Shown: positions 34,727 to 44,738, counted from the stretch's first letter. The stretch is 64,000 nucleotides of DNA from Ignavibacteriota bacterium (GCA_026390735.1 JAPLFJ010000069.1:124001-188000); one strand, 5' to 3'. Notes: generated by a model not told the origin, from the letters alone. A program made the numbers and translations.

Positions 34727-36627
34727 TTCTGCCGAAACCTGTTTATCAGAGATTCAAGACAAGAGTCGTGAACATAGGAGATTTGCCTCTCGGAGGAGAC
34801 AACCCAATCCGTTTGCAGTCTATGACTACAACCGATTCTATGGACACAATCGCAACCGTCGAACAGTCAATCAGAATAATCGAAGCAGGCGGGGAATACG
34901 TTCGCATTACTGCACCAAGCATTAAAGAAGCAAACAACCTTCTTGAAATCAAAAATGAATTACGTAAGAGGGGATACAAAGCCCCGCTTATTGCCGATAT
35001 ACACTTCACTCCCAATGCCGCTGAAATAGCAGCACGAATCGTTGAGAAGGTAAGAGTCAATCCGGGTAACTATGCAGATAAGAAGAAGTTTGAAACGATT
35101 GAGTACACTGATAATGAATATTCAGGAGAACTCGAAAGAATAAGGAATAAGTTTATACCTTTAATAAAAATCTGCAAAGAATACGGCACGGCAATGCGTA
35201 TAGGTACAAACCACGGTTCTTTGTCGGACAGGATTATGAGCAGGTTTGGTGATACTCCCGAAGGTATGGTCGAATCTGCAATGGAGTTTCTGAGAATCTG
35301 TGAGGGTGAGAACTACTACAACATAGTTCTTTCAATGAAGTCAAGTAATCCGCAGGTAATGGTTCAGGCATATCGTATGCTCGTTAAGCAGATGATGAAT
35401 GAAAGTATGAATTATCCTTTTCATCTGGGAGTAACAGAAGCAGGTGACGGGGAAGACGGACGCATTAAATCATCACTCGGAATCGGTACACTGCTCGAAG
35501 AAGGACTCGGCGACACGGTCAGGGTTTCTCTGACTGAAGAACCCGAGTATGAAATACCTGTCTGTAAAACTCTTGTAGAAAGATACAGTGATTTCTCAAA
35601 ATCATTAACTGATACATTTAAGTTTTCCGAAACAATTAATCCGTTCGCTTATTCAAGACGCGAAAGTTCTTCAATGAATAACATTGGCGGTAAGAACGTA
35701 CCCGTAGTTGTATTTGATGCGAACGATGAAATCATAAAGTCTCACGAAGCACTTCGCGAAGTCGGATACTATTACAGTGAATCTCTCGATAAGTGGAACA
35801 TCGGTGACATGGCTCCTGATTATATTTACCTTGGTTCAAGGAACCTCGGTTATAGTCTGCCGGGTACACTTAAGAAAATATTCGATTATGCTTTCTTGAA
35901 CACGCGTGAAGACAAATCGGATTCTTTACCATTGCTGAATACATCTGAATATCTTGCTCTGGACAACTTAAACTTCAATAAATTCTTAGAGATTAACAAT
36001 CTGTCAGATGAAATACTTAAAAAGATATCATCTGATAAGAATCTTACACTAATAATTAACACAAAAGATTCTCTTTCTTACAGAAGCATCAGAGACTTTG
36101 CTGAAAAGTCAATCTCCGATAAAATCGATTGCCCTGTTATAATAAAACGTAATTATGATAATCTTTCCGAAGATAAGTTTATGGTTTATCCCGCAACTGA
36201 TGTCGGGGGACTACTGATTGACGGCTTCGGTGACGGTATCTGGCTTGAGTCAAACACAGTATCAAAGAAAGTAATTAACAGTATTTCATTCGGAATACTT
36301 CAGGCATCAAGAACCCGTATATCCAAAACAGAATACATTTCCTGTCCATCCTGCGGCAGAACACTTTTCGATTTACAGGAAACGACTGCAAAGGTTCGCG
36401 AGAAAACAAGCCACCTCAAAGGTCTGAAGATTGCAATTATGGGCTGTATCGTAAACGGTCCCGGCGAAATGGCAGATGCAGATTACGGATACGTGGGAAG
36501 TGGTGTTGGAAAAATAACACTGTACAAAGGCAAGGAGGTTATACGAAGAAGCATCGACTCAGAAACAGCAGTAGAAGAACTTATAAACCTCATCAAAGAA
36601 AACAACGACTGGGTTAATCCCGAATAA
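34723..36627 (+). CDS. ispG: (E)-4-hydroxy-3-methylbut-2-enyl-diphosphate synthase, long form
   Basis: A 634-residue enzyme of the MEP isoprenoid pathway that reductively converts MEcPP to HMBPP using a [4Fe-4S] cluster. The TIM-barrel part holds IRLQSMTTTDSMDT and RVNPGNYADKKKFE. The cluster domain at the C-terminus has YISCPSCGRTLFD and MGCIVNGPGEMADADYGYVG. The extra domain of about 200 residues between them is the large-insert form seen in Bacteroidota and plants; E. coli IspG is much shorter. It overlaps the rhomboid gene. Confidence 0.94.
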   Translation: MILPKPVYQRFKTRVVNIGDLPLGGDNPIRLQSMTTTDSMDTIATVEQSIRIIEAGGEYVRITAPSIKEANNLLEIKNELRKRGYKAPLIADIHFTPNAAEIAARIVEKVRVNPGNYADKKKFETIEYTDNEYSGELERIRNKFIPLIKICKEYGTAMRIGTNHGSLSDRIMSRFGDTPEGMVESAMEFLRICEGENYYNIVLSMKSSNPQVMVQAYRMLVKQMMNESMNYPFHLGVTEAGDGEDGRIKSSLGIGTLLEEGLGDTVRVSLTEEPEYEIPVCKTLVERYSDFSKSLTDTFKFSETINPFAYSRRESSSMNNIGGKNVPVVVFDANDEIIKSHEALREVGYYYSESLDKWNIGDMAPDYIYLGSRNLGYSLPGTLKKIFDYAFLNTREDKSDSLPLLNTSEYLALDNLNFNKFLEINNLSDEILKKISSDKNLTLIINTKDSLSYRSIRDFAEKSISDKIDCPVIIKRNYDNLSEDKFMVYPATDVGGLLIDGFGDGIWLESNTVSKKVINSISFGILQASRTRISKTEYISCPSCGRTLFDLQETTAKVREKTSHLKGLKIAIMGCIVNGPGEMADADYGYVGSGVGKITLYKGKEVIRRSIDSETAVEELINLIKENNDWVNPE

Positions 36628-36645
36628 TAATTTAAATCAATCTAT

Positions 36646-37308
36646 ATGAAAGCTTTAATCATACACGCACATCCCGAAGAAAAGTCTTTTTGTTCTGCGC
36701 TTAAGAACACTGCAGTGGAATTCTTTTCTTCCAACGGAAATGAAGTAAAGGTGTCAGACCTTTATAAGATGGGATTCAACCCTGTTGGAGGTAAAGAAGA
36801 TTTTAAAGAAGCGGATAATACAGATTTCTTTAAGTATCAGCTTGAACAGGCAAACGCAGTCACTAAGGATTTATTTACTGATGATATCAAAGCAGAGATG
36901 GAGAAGTTTCTATGGGCGGATGTTGTGATATTCAATTTCCCACTCTGGTGGTTTTCCGTACCGGCTATAATGAAAGGCTGGGTTGACCGTGTATTTGCCA
37001 TGGGTTTCTGTTACGGGGCAGGCAAGGGTGTTTATGAAAACGGCACGTTCAGGGATAAGACATCTTTTCTGTGTCTGACAACAGGCGGACCCGAGCAGTC
37101 ATATCAGGAAGGTGTATTCAACGGTGACATTAATAAAATCCTCTTTCACGTTAATCACGGAATGCTTCACTTTGTAGGGATGAAAGTTCTTCCGCAGTTT
37201 GTCTGTTATGGTGCTGCAAGGATTACAGATGAAGAAAGAAAGTCAAAGCTCGAGGAATACAAATCTTATCTTGCTACCATTAATACTACCAAACCAATTT
37301 TCGAATAA
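36646..37308 (+). CDS. NAD(P)H dehydrogenase (quinone), flavodoxin-like
   Basis: A 220-residue protein of the NQO/MdaB-like flavodoxin-fold family. It opens MKALIIHAHPEEKSFCSAL; IFNFPLWWFSVPAIMKGWVDRVF and the FCLTTGG-type segment LCLTTGGPEQSY form the FMN and quinone sites. It should reduce quinones by two electrons with NAD(P)H in the cytoplasm. It is the last gene of the operon that starts near 28389; a strong terminator follows. Confidence 0.88.
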   Translation: MKALIIHAHPEEKSFCSALKNTAVEFFSSNGNEVKVSDLYKMGFNPVGGKEDFKEADNTDFFKYQLEQANAVTKDLFTDDIKAEMEKFLWADVVIFNFPLWWFSVPAIMKGWVDRVFAMGFCYGAGKGVYENGTFRDKTSFLCLTTGGPEQSYQEGVFNGDINKILFHVNHGMLHFVGMKVLPQFVCYGAARITDEERKSKLEEYKSYLATINTTKPIFE

Positions 37309-37310
37309 TA

Positions 37311-37345
37311 AAGAAGGGCTGCCATATTAATGGCAGCCCTTCTTT
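37311..37345. terminator. Bidirectional terminator
   Basis: A perfect 15-bp stem AAGAAGGGCTGCCAT (37311-37325) with its complement (37330-37344) around ATTA. T-rich DNA on the right and A-rich on the left let it work for both convergent genes. Confidence 0.93.
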
Positions 37346-37360
37346 TAAAGCTTAACCTTC

Positions 37361-38860
37361 TTATTTTATAACCGACATTCTCTTTACATCTGAGAATCCG
37401 TTTACTTCCATCTTATAGAAATAAACACCTGAAGATAAATTCTTTGCGTCAAATTTGTAATTGTAGTTTCCGGGATTCATTTCCTGAGACACTAAAGTTG
37501 ATACTTCTCTTCCGAGTATATCAAATACTTTAATACTAACCAAACCTGCTTTTGATATTGAGAAATTAATGTTTGTTGTCGGATTGAACGGATTCGGATA
37601 GTTCTGTGATAATTTATAAGATGCAGGAGTCTGTGATTCATTGTTACCTGTTTTTGTGAGCAAAAATCTGTTCCAGTAAACCTTTCTTCCTGCGCCGCTT
37701 CCACCGACCCATGCTGTCCCTACGTCTGCACCACCTACTTCAATAATAATTGGTTTGTAATTCCTTGTAGACCAGTTCGGATAGTATTGCGATATTTGCG
37801 ACAAACCGTAGAATGTTTGCGGAGTACCTGCAACTGCATACTTGTACATAAGTTTATCTGTAAGGTTTGTTGCTCCGCCCGACTGTAAACTGTCGCTGTA
37901 ATAAATAAAATCACAATATTTCGTTGTCGTTCCGCTAATTCCTATATTAAAATAATATTCATCTGTGTTCGGATTTCCAGCTGCGAGGAAAGGTGCACTG
38001 TATGTTACACCATTGTCTGTGCTTGTCATACATTTAATATCGATTGCACCTGAATATCCTTCTGTGTAATAAAACCAGACATTACTGTTCGCTGCTATTA
38101 CATCAAACTCATTACGAAAAGCCAGAGAATCTGTCATAGTCGTAAAACTAATAGATCCTATTGTACCGGGAGCCGTTTCTCTGTATTTTGCAACACGGAG
38201 CATTGATCTTTCAGGCACGGGATTCAGATATCCTCTGTAAACCGCAAATAAGGTATCAGATGTTACAGACATATTCATTCTCACGTTTTTACTGAGTGAT
38301 GCAACATATCCTGTATTTTGCCAGGTCATTCCGAAATCTGTAGAACCCCATCTCCTTAATCCACCTGATTCTGTTGTAATCCAAAGATAAACAGAATTTG
38401 TAGAACTTTTAACTACGTCAAAATCATTTACATTAAGTGAGTCGAAAGCTTTCATTGCATTTGTCATGATATTCCATCTGTAAACCTGTGTACCGTAAGT
38501 GAACCAACAAAGGACAGAATCATTGCTCATTGCAAGCATTTTAAGACGCGGGAAATTAATTCTGTTGGTAATTGAGTTTGGATGAGTTGTCCAGGTATTT
38601 CCCTGGTCGGTTGACTTGCGGATAATCAGTCCTGATGTTGTTGACAACGTATCATTTATTGCAATGTATATAGTTCCGTTTGGTGTAGAAACACCTGCCA
38701 TCGGACCTATTGGTTCAAAATTAAGAATTAATGCGTTTGCGCCCCAGTCACCGCCTCCGCTTGGGTTTGGCTGGAGCCCTGTTCCTACCTGTAATTCCTG
38801 CGAGTACAGGAATAGTGGTACGAATAACATTACTAATAAAGTAATAAATACTTTTCTCAT
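37361..38860 (-). CDS. T9SS-exported sialidase-like beta-propeller protein
   Basis: A 499-residue secreted protein. It has a signal peptide (ending LYSQE near residue 21), a beta-rich middle with Asp-box-like motifs such as KSTDQGNTWTTH, STDFGMTWQNTG and STDNGVTYSAPF (the BNR/sialidase-type propeller), and a T9SS type A sorting domain at about 415-499 (NYPNPFNPTTNI, GREVSTLV, KRMSVIK). The propeller's substrate is unknown; similar proteins are often only structurally sialidase-like. It is a single gene with a long AT-rich upstream region. Confidence 0.85.
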   Translation of the reverse strand: MRKVFITLLVMLFVPLFLYSQELQVGTGLQPNPSGGGDWGANALILNFEPIGPMAGVSTPNGTIYIAINDTLSTTSGLIIRKSTDQGNTWTTHPNSITNRINFPRLKMLAMSNDSVLCWFTYGTQVYRWNIMTNAMKAFDSLNVNDFDVVKSSTNSVYLWITTESGGLRRWGSTDFGMTWQNTGYVASLSKNVRMNMSVTSDTLFAVYRGYLNPVPERSMLRVAKYRETAPGTIGSISFTTMTDSLAFRNEFDVIAANSNVWFYYTEGYSGAIDIKCMTSTDNGVTYSAPFLAAGNPNTDEYYFNIGISGTTTKYCDFIYYSDSLQSGGATNLTDKLMYKYAVAGTPQTFYGLSQISQYYPNWSTRNYKPIIIEVGGADVGTAWVGGSGAGRKVYWNRFLLTKTGNNESQTPASYKLSQNYPNPFNPTTNINFSISKAGLVSIKVFDILGREVSTLVSQEMNPGNYNYKFDAKNLSSGVYFYKMEVNGFSDVKRMSVIK

Positions 38861-39141
38861 TGAAAAATCCTCTCTGTTTAATTTTTTAAAATGTTGTTAA
38901 AACCCTTGATACCTTATTAAAAATTTATTAATTCAAATTTCAGTGTTAAAAATAATATAATCAAGTCTATATTCTGATGTTATCTTTACCACTACTTAAT
39001 ACAAGACACCTGATTTTATACTGTATCTAATCGTTTAACATATGTCTTTGATATTTTATGTTTGATATTTAATCTACCTGTAATGCACTTATTCTTAAGC
39101 CGAAAATGTTTAAATTTCACACTTCATTAAATTAATATTTT

Positions 39142-40497
39142 ATGGCAAAGATAGATATTACGGAAAAGGTTGTTTCTCTTGCAAAGCGCAGAGGTTTTGT
39201 GTTTCAGTCGTCTGAAATTTACGGCGGATTAAACGGATGCTGGGACTACGGTCCACTCGGTGTAGAAATGCTCAACAACATAAAGCAGTCATGGTGGAAA
39301 GAAATGACCTACCGCGAAAACATCGAAGGTATCGATGCTGCTATTCTTATGCATCCCCGCGTTTGGGAAGCATCCGGACACGTTGAGAATTTCACAGATC
39401 CAATGGTAGATTGCAAAGAGTGCAAAGGACGCTTCCGTGCTGACCAGCTTGAAGAAACAGACTGCGGCAACAAGGGTTACAAAGGACGCAAGGCTATCAA
39501 GTGCCATCAGGAAGGCAAGTTTACAGAGGCAAGAAATTTTAATTTAATGTTTAAGACATTCGTAGGTCCGCTCGAAGATTCTTCAAACGTTGTTTACCTG
39601 CGTCCCGAAACGGCACAGGGAATTTACGTGAACTTCCTGAACGTGAAGGAAGCATCGAGGCAGAAACTTCCGTTCGGAATTGCGCAAATCGGCAAGGCAT
39701 TCAGGAATGAAATCAACACAAAGAACTTTCTTTTCCGAACACGCGAGTTCGAACAGATGGAAATGCAGTTCTTTATCCGTCCTGATGAAGATGAAAAGTG
39801 GTTTGAATACTGGAAGGAACAGCGTGTTAACTGGTTTATTAAAAACGGAATCCCGAAAGAAAAGCTTAACATACACGTACACGAAAAACTTGCGCACTAT
39901 GCAAAAGCAGCAGTCGATATTGAATACGAATTCCCGTTTGGCTTCGGTGAGATAGAAGGCATTCATAACAGAACTGATTTCGATTTAAAGCGTCATACAG
40001 AATACTCAGGAAAGAAACTCGAATACTTCGACGACCAGACCAAGGAACGTTTCACACCATTCGTGATTGAAACCTCTGCTGGTGCATCAAGAAGTTTTAT
40101 GGCATTCCTTTTAAACTCGTACGATGAAGAAGAAGTAGTAAAGGAAAATTCAGACGGCACAAAGTCGACAGAAGTCCGCACAGTGCTTCATCTGCATCCA
40201 TCATTCGCACCAATCAAGGCAGCAGTATTTCCACTGGTTAACCGCGACGGAATGCAGGACATAGCCGCAAACATCACAGAAGACTTAAGAAATTATATGA
40301 GAGTATTCTACGACGATTCAGGTGCAGTTGGCAGAAGGTACCGTCGTCAGGACGAATGCGGAACACCTTATTGCATAACTGTAGATTCCGAAACATTGAC
40401 GAATAACACAGTCACAATCCGCGACCGCGACACTATGGCACAGGAAAGAATCAACAAGGATAATCTTGTAGAGTTTATATTGAAGAAGATAAAATAA
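39142..40497 (+). CDS. glyS: Glycyl-tRNA synthetase (single-chain type)
   Basis: A 451-residue class II synthetase of the alpha2 type. FVFQSSEIYGGLNGCWDYGPLG is split by length but begins near residue 20; LRPETAQGIYVNF and FRTREFEQMEMQFF are the class II motif regions, and VIETSAGASRSFMAFL is motif 3. A Cys-pair insertion (CKECKGRF...CHQEGKF) may bind zinc. The C-terminal anticodon domain follows (LHPSFAPIKAAVFPL). The terminator at 40517 ends the transcript. Confidence 0.95.
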   Translation: MAKIDITEKVVSLAKRRGFVFQSSEIYGGLNGCWDYGPLGVEMLNNIKQSWWKEMTYRENIEGIDAAILMHPRVWEASGHVENFTDPMVDCKECKGRFRADQLEETDCGNKGYKGRKAIKCHQEGKFTEARNFNLMFKTFVGPLEDSSNVVYLRPETAQGIYVNFLNVKEASRQKLPFGIAQIGKAFRNEINTKNFLFRTREFEQMEMQFFIRPDEDEKWFEYWKEQRVNWFIKNGIPKEKLNIHVHEKLAHYAKAAVDIEYEFPFGFGEIEGIHNRTDFDLKRHTEYSGKKLEYFDDQTKERFTPFVIETSAGASRSFMAFLLNSYDEEEVVKENSDGTKSTEVRTVLHLHPSFAPIKAAVFPLVNRDGMQDIAANITEDLRNYMRVFYDDSGAVGRRYRRQDECGTPYCITVDSETLTNNTVTIRDRDTMAQERINKDNLVEFILKKIK

Positions 40498-40516
40498 GAT
40501 AAATTATAGTATAAAG

Positions 40517-40543
40517 AAACGGGAGCTTAGGCTCCCGTTTTTG
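40517..40543 (+). terminator. Rho-independent terminator
   Basis: A perfect 10-bp stem AAACGGGAGC (40517-40526) with GCTCCCGTTT (40531-40540), loop TTAG, then T residues, 19 nt after the glycyl-tRNA synthetase stop. Confidence 0.93.
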
Positions 40544-40548
40544 TTTGG

Positions 40549-40773
40549 TTAAATTAAACTTATGAATTCTTCCAGCGATAAACCTGCCTGTCTGATTATT
40601 GCACGCAATGTTCCTTTGGCTATTTCTTTATGGTTTGGAATTGTTAATCTGCGGAATGGATAATGACTGTTTCTTAAAATTATATGACTTCCTGTCTGAT
40701 GATCAATTTCATATCCGAGCTTTAGTAAAGCTTTGATTAATTCATTTGCCGACAAGACAGGCAAGCTACTCAC
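40549..40773 (-). CDS. hicA: HicA-like mRNA interferase toxin
   Basis: A 74-residue protein of the HicA/YcfA family with a double-stranded-RNA-binding-like fold. LPVLSANELIKALLKLGYE, the catalytic histidine in TGSHIILRN and TIPNHKEIAKGTLRAIIRQAG match the family. The start is GTG and overlaps the hicB stop by 4 nt (GTGA). HicA toxins cleave mRNA when free of HicB. The antitoxin gene precedes it, which is the less common hicBA order. Confidence 0.88.
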   Translation of the reverse strand: MSSLPVLSANELIKALLKLGYEIDHQTGSHIILRNSHYPFRRLTIPNHKEIAKGTLRAIIRQAGLSLEEFISLI

Positions 40774-40982
40774 CCTGCAATCTCCACAATTTCTTCTGAG
40801 ATGGAAGGCGGAATCGGCTCATTGCGTTTCTTCAAACTTTCTATGTAACCTTGTATTGCATCCTTTGCGTTATCGATTGCTTCTGTTCTTGTTTTCCCTT
40901 GCGAAACACAACCGGGTAAGGAAGGGACTTCTGCAACAAACATATTGTCCTCGTCCTGCTCTATTAAAATTCTATATTTCAT
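40770..40982 (-). CDS. hicB: HicB-like antitoxin
   Basis: A 70-residue partial RNase-H-fold protein. IEQDEDNMFVAEVPSLPGC and SQGKTRTEAIDNAKDAIQGY are the HicB core. There is no added C-terminal DNA-binding domain, so it is the short form found in many hicBA pairs. It neutralises the HicA product of the overlapping downstream gene and should be in the same transcript. Confidence 0.9.
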   Translation of the reverse strand: MKYRILIEQDEDNMFVAEVPSLPGCVSQGKTRTEAIDNAKDAIQGYIESLKKRNEPIPPSISEEIVEIAG

Positions 40983-41079
40983 TTTTATACTTTGATTGAA
41001 AATATGAAAAATTGGTTGATAATTAAAGTCTAAGAATATAACGTAATGATACCGAAATTAGTTTGATTCCTTCTATTCT

Positions 41080-41185
41080 CTCATTCCCAACGTCTACCCT
41101 GGTGACGCAGGAAGGATTATTATTACGCGTTCCCAAGCTGGCGGTTTAAGAGCGAACCACTTCGTGGCTTGAGAACAAGAACGTG
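41080..41185. repeat. Dispersed CGTTCCCAAGCTGG-type repeat
   Basis: CATTCCCAACGTCTACCCTGG (from 41087) and GCGTTCCCAAGCTGGCGG (from 41130) lie in front of the 3' end of the next minus-strand gene; the latter recalls 23672. GAACCACTTCGTGGCTTGAG contains a small hairpin (CCAC/GTGG). No coding role visible. Confidence 0.5.
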
Positions 41186-41187
41186 TT

Positions 41188-42723
41188 TTATTTTATCAGC
41201 AGCATCTTCTTCGTCTCAGTAAATCCGTCAGTTATCAGTTTATAGAAATACACTCCACTGTTTAATTTACTCCCATCTAATGAGGCTTCATACGTTCCGG
41301 GCTTGAGAGATTCGTTTACGAGTGTTTGAACTTCGCGGCCCATTATATCGTACACCATAATCTTCACATTCCCATTACGCATAACATCAAACTTTATCTT
41401 AGTGGTCGGATTGAAGGGGTTTGGATAGTTCTGGCTTAGTGAGTAAGCAGAAGGTATTTCAGTTCCAATTAATGAAATATTTATAATCTGTGAGTATTTG
41501 ATTGTTGTCAAACCAGGAGGACTATACCCGGTTACATAAATATTGTATAAAGAATCTATGATGAGATCTCTTGTTTCACTAAAACTACCTATTGTATATG
41601 CTTTGCTCCAGATTAGATCCCCATTCTTCGAATACTTTCTGGTTATAATATAATGATAATCTGGTCCCGAATAGCAATAGGAACCTGTTGCATAGCAATT
41701 CCCATATTTATCCACGACTATTTTTAAAAATCTATCATCATAGTTAGTTGAGGTCAAATAATATTTTTCCCATAGTTTTGTCCCAGTAGTATTGTATTTT
41801 ACAACTAAACAGGCTCTTGAATAATTTTGATAGGGTGTACAAAAACCTGCAATAAAAACATTTGATGAATCGTCAACAGCTATAGAGTAGGGCCAGTCAT
41901 AATGATTTGTCGTAAATGTCTTAACCCATTTTGTAGTACCAGTTGAATCATATTTAGCGGTTATGCAGTCCATTTCCGATGATAGTCCGTATATGTCACC
42001 TGTTACAAAGAGATTACCTTTTTTGTCAAGTGTTAAAGCCATTGGCTCGGCACCAGATATTGTATTTGTTTCCCATATTAATTTCCCATCTGAATTGCAT
42101 TTAATTATTTTTAAACCCCATCCTGCAATAAAAATATTATTATGACTATCCATTACCATGTCTCTACCGTCATCGGATTCGTAATATATTCTTGTCCATA
42201 AGGAATCTCCATTTGAAGCATTATATTTTATTAATAATGACACAAATTCATACTGAACCAAACAGATATCACCTAAAACATACACATACCCATCTGTACC
42301 AATAATAACCTTAACTGCTAAATCAAGTGAATATCCAGGATTACTAAATCTGGAAACCCACTGGATAGTACCTTGAGGATTAAATTTTATAGTAAGAATA
42401 TCTCTTGAAGATTCATTCGTTGTAGTAGTTATAACATAAATGTTGTTATTGTTGTCTATTGCTAATGATACTGCTCCGTTACAAGATTGCGGATATATAG
42501 TTGTCCAGATTACTGTTCCGTTATTGGAATATTTAATCACCACTATTTCACCACCAGACTCACCTGCTACTACTATATTCCCTGAATTATCAAATTTAAT
42601 AATGTTACCACTAGAGGAATAATTATTAATATTCTGATGTATTGATACCCATTCTTGAGTTACTTGCGCAGATATAATATTAACAAATACAAATAATATT
42701 ATTGACAAAAACAGATTTCTCAT
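41188..42723 (-). CDS. T9SS-exported SBBP beta-propeller protein
   Basis: A 511-residue secreted protein with a signal peptide (to about residue 20, ISAQV). The middle is a series of about eight beta-propeller (SBBP) repeats, each with a variant of DNSGNIVVAGESGG, for example DKKGNLFVTGDIYG and DKYGNCYATGSYCY. The T9SS type A sorting domain spans about 425-511 (NYPNPFNPTTKIKFDV, GREVQTLV, KKMLLIK). Such propellers occur in large secreted surface proteins of this group; no enzymatic residues are evident. It is a single gene. Confidence 0.88.
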   Translation of the reverse strand: MRNLFLSIILFVFVNIISAQVTQEWVSIHQNINNYSSSGNIIKFDNSGNIVVAGESGGEIVVIKYSNNGTVIWTTIYPQSCNGAVSLAIDNNNNIYVITTTTNESSRDILTIKFNPQGTIQWVSRFSNPGYSLDLAVKVIIGTDGYVYVLGDICLVQYEFVSLLIKYNASNGDSLWTRIYYESDDGRDMVMDSHNNIFIAGWGLKIIKCNSDGKLIWETNTISGAEPMALTLDKKGNLFVTGDIYGLSSEMDCITAKYDSTGTTKWVKTFTTNHYDWPYSIAVDDSSNVFIAGFCTPYQNYSRACLVVKYNTTGTKLWEKYYLTSTNYDDRFLKIVVDKYGNCYATGSYCYSGPDYHYIITRKYSKNGDLIWSKAYTIGSFSETRDLIIDSLYNIYVTGYSPPGLTTIKYSQIINISLIGTEIPSAYSLSQNYPNPFNPTTKIKFDVMRNGNVKIMVYDIMGREVQTLVNESLKPGTYEASLDGSKLNSGVYFYKLITDGFTETKKMLLIK

Positions 42724-42936
42724 TTTATATTCTTGTTTTAAATTTTCTCATCATATTTTATTATAAGAAGAAAAAATACATTTATAAGTAGAATGTATCC
42801 ATTTGTTTTAAATTAAGAATTTAACTCATTAATAGTAACAGAATTATTTTGTTCCAAACTACCAACTCCCCCCTGAAACATTTTTCCGATTCTTAAGTTT
42901 AAAGATTAACATTTATAAACTTTAAACTTATTGAAT

Positions 42937-44352
42937 ATGAAAAATTCATTTAAGAAAAGCGCTTCCCAGGTGTTAATCATCATTGTCGTTTTGAGTTCTA
43001 TTATATTTGCAGCGTTGACTGTGAGCAGTACTCAAAAGGATAATCGTGATGTATTCAAGGGAAAGGTTTTTAAAGCCGTAACTAACGATGACCCGATTAC
43101 TTTCTCATCGCAGTTGAACAACAGGTACTACTACGACAACAACAATGTTTACCTGAACCTTGAAGTGAAAAGCAGTGAGGTTTCGAACAAGGCTATCAGG
43201 CGTACGCCTTTGAATGTGTCTGTCGTTATCGATAAGAGCGGCTCTATGGCAGAGAAGAACAAGCTCGAGTTTGTCAAGAAAGCAGTTGAACACATTATCG
43301 ATGAACTTGAAAACGACGACTACGTATCAATCGTTACGTACGACGATAACGTTAGTGTTGTGCTGGAGTCGGGCAGGATTGAAGATAAGTCTTCCATCAA
43401 AAGAATCGTTTCGAACATTCAGTCGGGCGGGTTCACAAACCTGAGCGGAGGAATGCTGAAAGGTTTCAAGCAGGTTGAAAGCACATACCGCAGAGGCTAC
43501 GTAAACAGAGTTCTGTTGCTTTCAGATGGCATTGCAAACCGCGGAGTTTCGGACCGCGCGGCAATCAACGACCTCGTGAGAGAGCAGAGTCGCAAGTACG
43601 GAATTACGATTTCAACTTTCGGTGTGGGGAATGATTTCAACGAAAACCTCATGGCGGACATTGCAGACTACGGCAAAGGAAATTATTACTACATAAAAGA
43701 GTCTGAAGAGATTCCAAGAATATTTGCCAGCGAGCTGAAAGGCGTAAGATATCTGACGGGACAGGATTCCAAAATCCGCGTGAAGTTTCCTTCTGACTAT
43801 CTGACTGTCAGCAAAGTTTACGGATACCCTTACGAAATTTTCGGAGATGAAATAATTATTGACCTGAAGGATGTTTTCGCAGGGCAGAATAAAACTGTGC
43901 TGATAAAGTTCGACATAAGGAAAAAGTTTGCAAAGAACTTAAAGTTCAAATCTGATTTTGAATATTTAAATCCTGAAGAGAATCTTGAAAAAGTTTCCAG
44001 GTCTGTATTGAATACGATTGAGCCGGTGAGCAGTGCGGATGAATTTAATAAAGGTTATGAACTAAACGTTCAGCAGAGCGTTGTGGTTTTTGAAGCAAAC
44101 GAACTTATGGAACAGGCGCTGAAAGAAGCCGACAACGGCAACTACAGCGAGGCACGCGCAAAGCTGAAGGAAAGCAAGGATTATATGAGCAAGCAGGACA
44201 TACAGCCGTCGCCGGGGATGCAAAAGCAGGAAAAGAATATTGATGACTACGGCAAGCAGCTTGAATCAGCAGACAAAAAGACTGATGAAGAAAAGAAAGA
44301 AATGCAGAAAGCCGGCAAGTACGAAAACTACGGCACGAGAAAGAACCAGTAG
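42937..44352 (+). CDS. von Willebrand factor type A domain protein
   Basis: About 471 residues. One N-terminal transmembrane or signal helix (about 9-28) is followed by a VWA domain (about 88-265) with an intact MIDAS motif, VVIDKSGSMAE, and LLLSDGIANRGVSD. A beta-sandwich and a coiled C-terminal region with many Lys, Glu and Gln close the protein (DNGNYSEARAKLKESKDYM). It should face the periplasm. I prefer the ATG at 42937; TTG at 42931 is an alternative. No BatA/MoxR neighbours are present. Confidence 0.85.
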   Translation: MKNSFKKSASQVLIIIVVLSSIIFAALTVSSTQKDNRDVFKGKVFKAVTNDDPITFSSQLNNRYYYDNNNVYLNLEVKSSEVSNKAIRRTPLNVSVVIDKSGSMAEKNKLEFVKKAVEHIIDELENDDYVSIVTYDDNVSVVLESGRIEDKSSIKRIVSNIQSGGFTNLSGGMLKGFKQVESTYRRGYVNRVLLLSDGIANRGVSDRAAINDLVREQSRKYGITISTFGVGNDFNENLMADIADYGKGNYYYIKESEEIPRIFASELKGVRYLTGQDSKIRVKFPSDYLTVSKVYGYPYEIFGDEIIIDLKDVFAGQNKTVLIKFDIRKKFAKNLKFKSDFEYLNPEENLEKVSRSVLNTIEPVSSADEFNKGYELNVQQSVVVFEANELMEQALKEADNGNYSEARAKLKESKDYMSKQDIQPSPGMQKQEKNIDDYGKQLESADKKTDEEKKEMQKAGKYENYGTRKNQ

Positions 44353-44382
44353 AGAAAACGAAACGACACTCATAATATCAGG

Positions 44383-44416
44383 GACGGGGGTCTGCTACGG
44401 CAGACTCCCGTTTTTG
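44383..44416 (+). terminator. Rho-independent terminator
   Basis: ACGGGGGTCTGC pairs with GCAGACTCCCGT (one bulged G) around TACG, followed by TTTT, 30 nt after the VWA gene. Confidence 0.9.
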
Positions 44417-44520
44417 TTTGTGGAAAGCTGATACTAAGTTCCTGCAAGGAGATCCATGCCTCATTCCACGGTGCTGTAACGGTAGTGAAGCGAATCTGCA
44501 GCGAAGTTATCTGGCACTTT

Positions 44521-44564
44521 GAAGGCATGTTGATGGCATATTGAAGGCATGTTAAAGGCATATT
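44521..44564. repeat. 22-bp tandem repeat, two copies (four 11-bp halves)
   Basis: GAAGGCATGTTGATGGCATATT (22 bp) is described by its halves: GAAGGCATGTT and GATGGCATATT, then GAAGGCATGTT and AAAGGCATATT at 44543-44564. Confidence 0.7.
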
Positions 44565-44738
44565 GCAAATAAATGGCTGTTTTAGCAGGGGGATACGAGG
44601 CGTTTCTTTTTTGTAGAAGAATTTAAAATTGGGAAATGTGGTTGGGGATTGCTTTCATTTTGCACCATTTTGAGGCAATTATACAATAAGAGTTATGGCA
44701 GGAATCGTTTTAATTAAATATTAGTTTTATTCTGGAGA

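Noticed and set aside
44512-44527. TGGCACTTTGAAGGCA as a second sigma-54 promoter
   Set aside because: The -24 part and spacing fit, but the -12 part is AGGCA rather than TTGCA, it overlaps a GGCAT tandem repeat, and the next gene starts more than 430 nt downstream.
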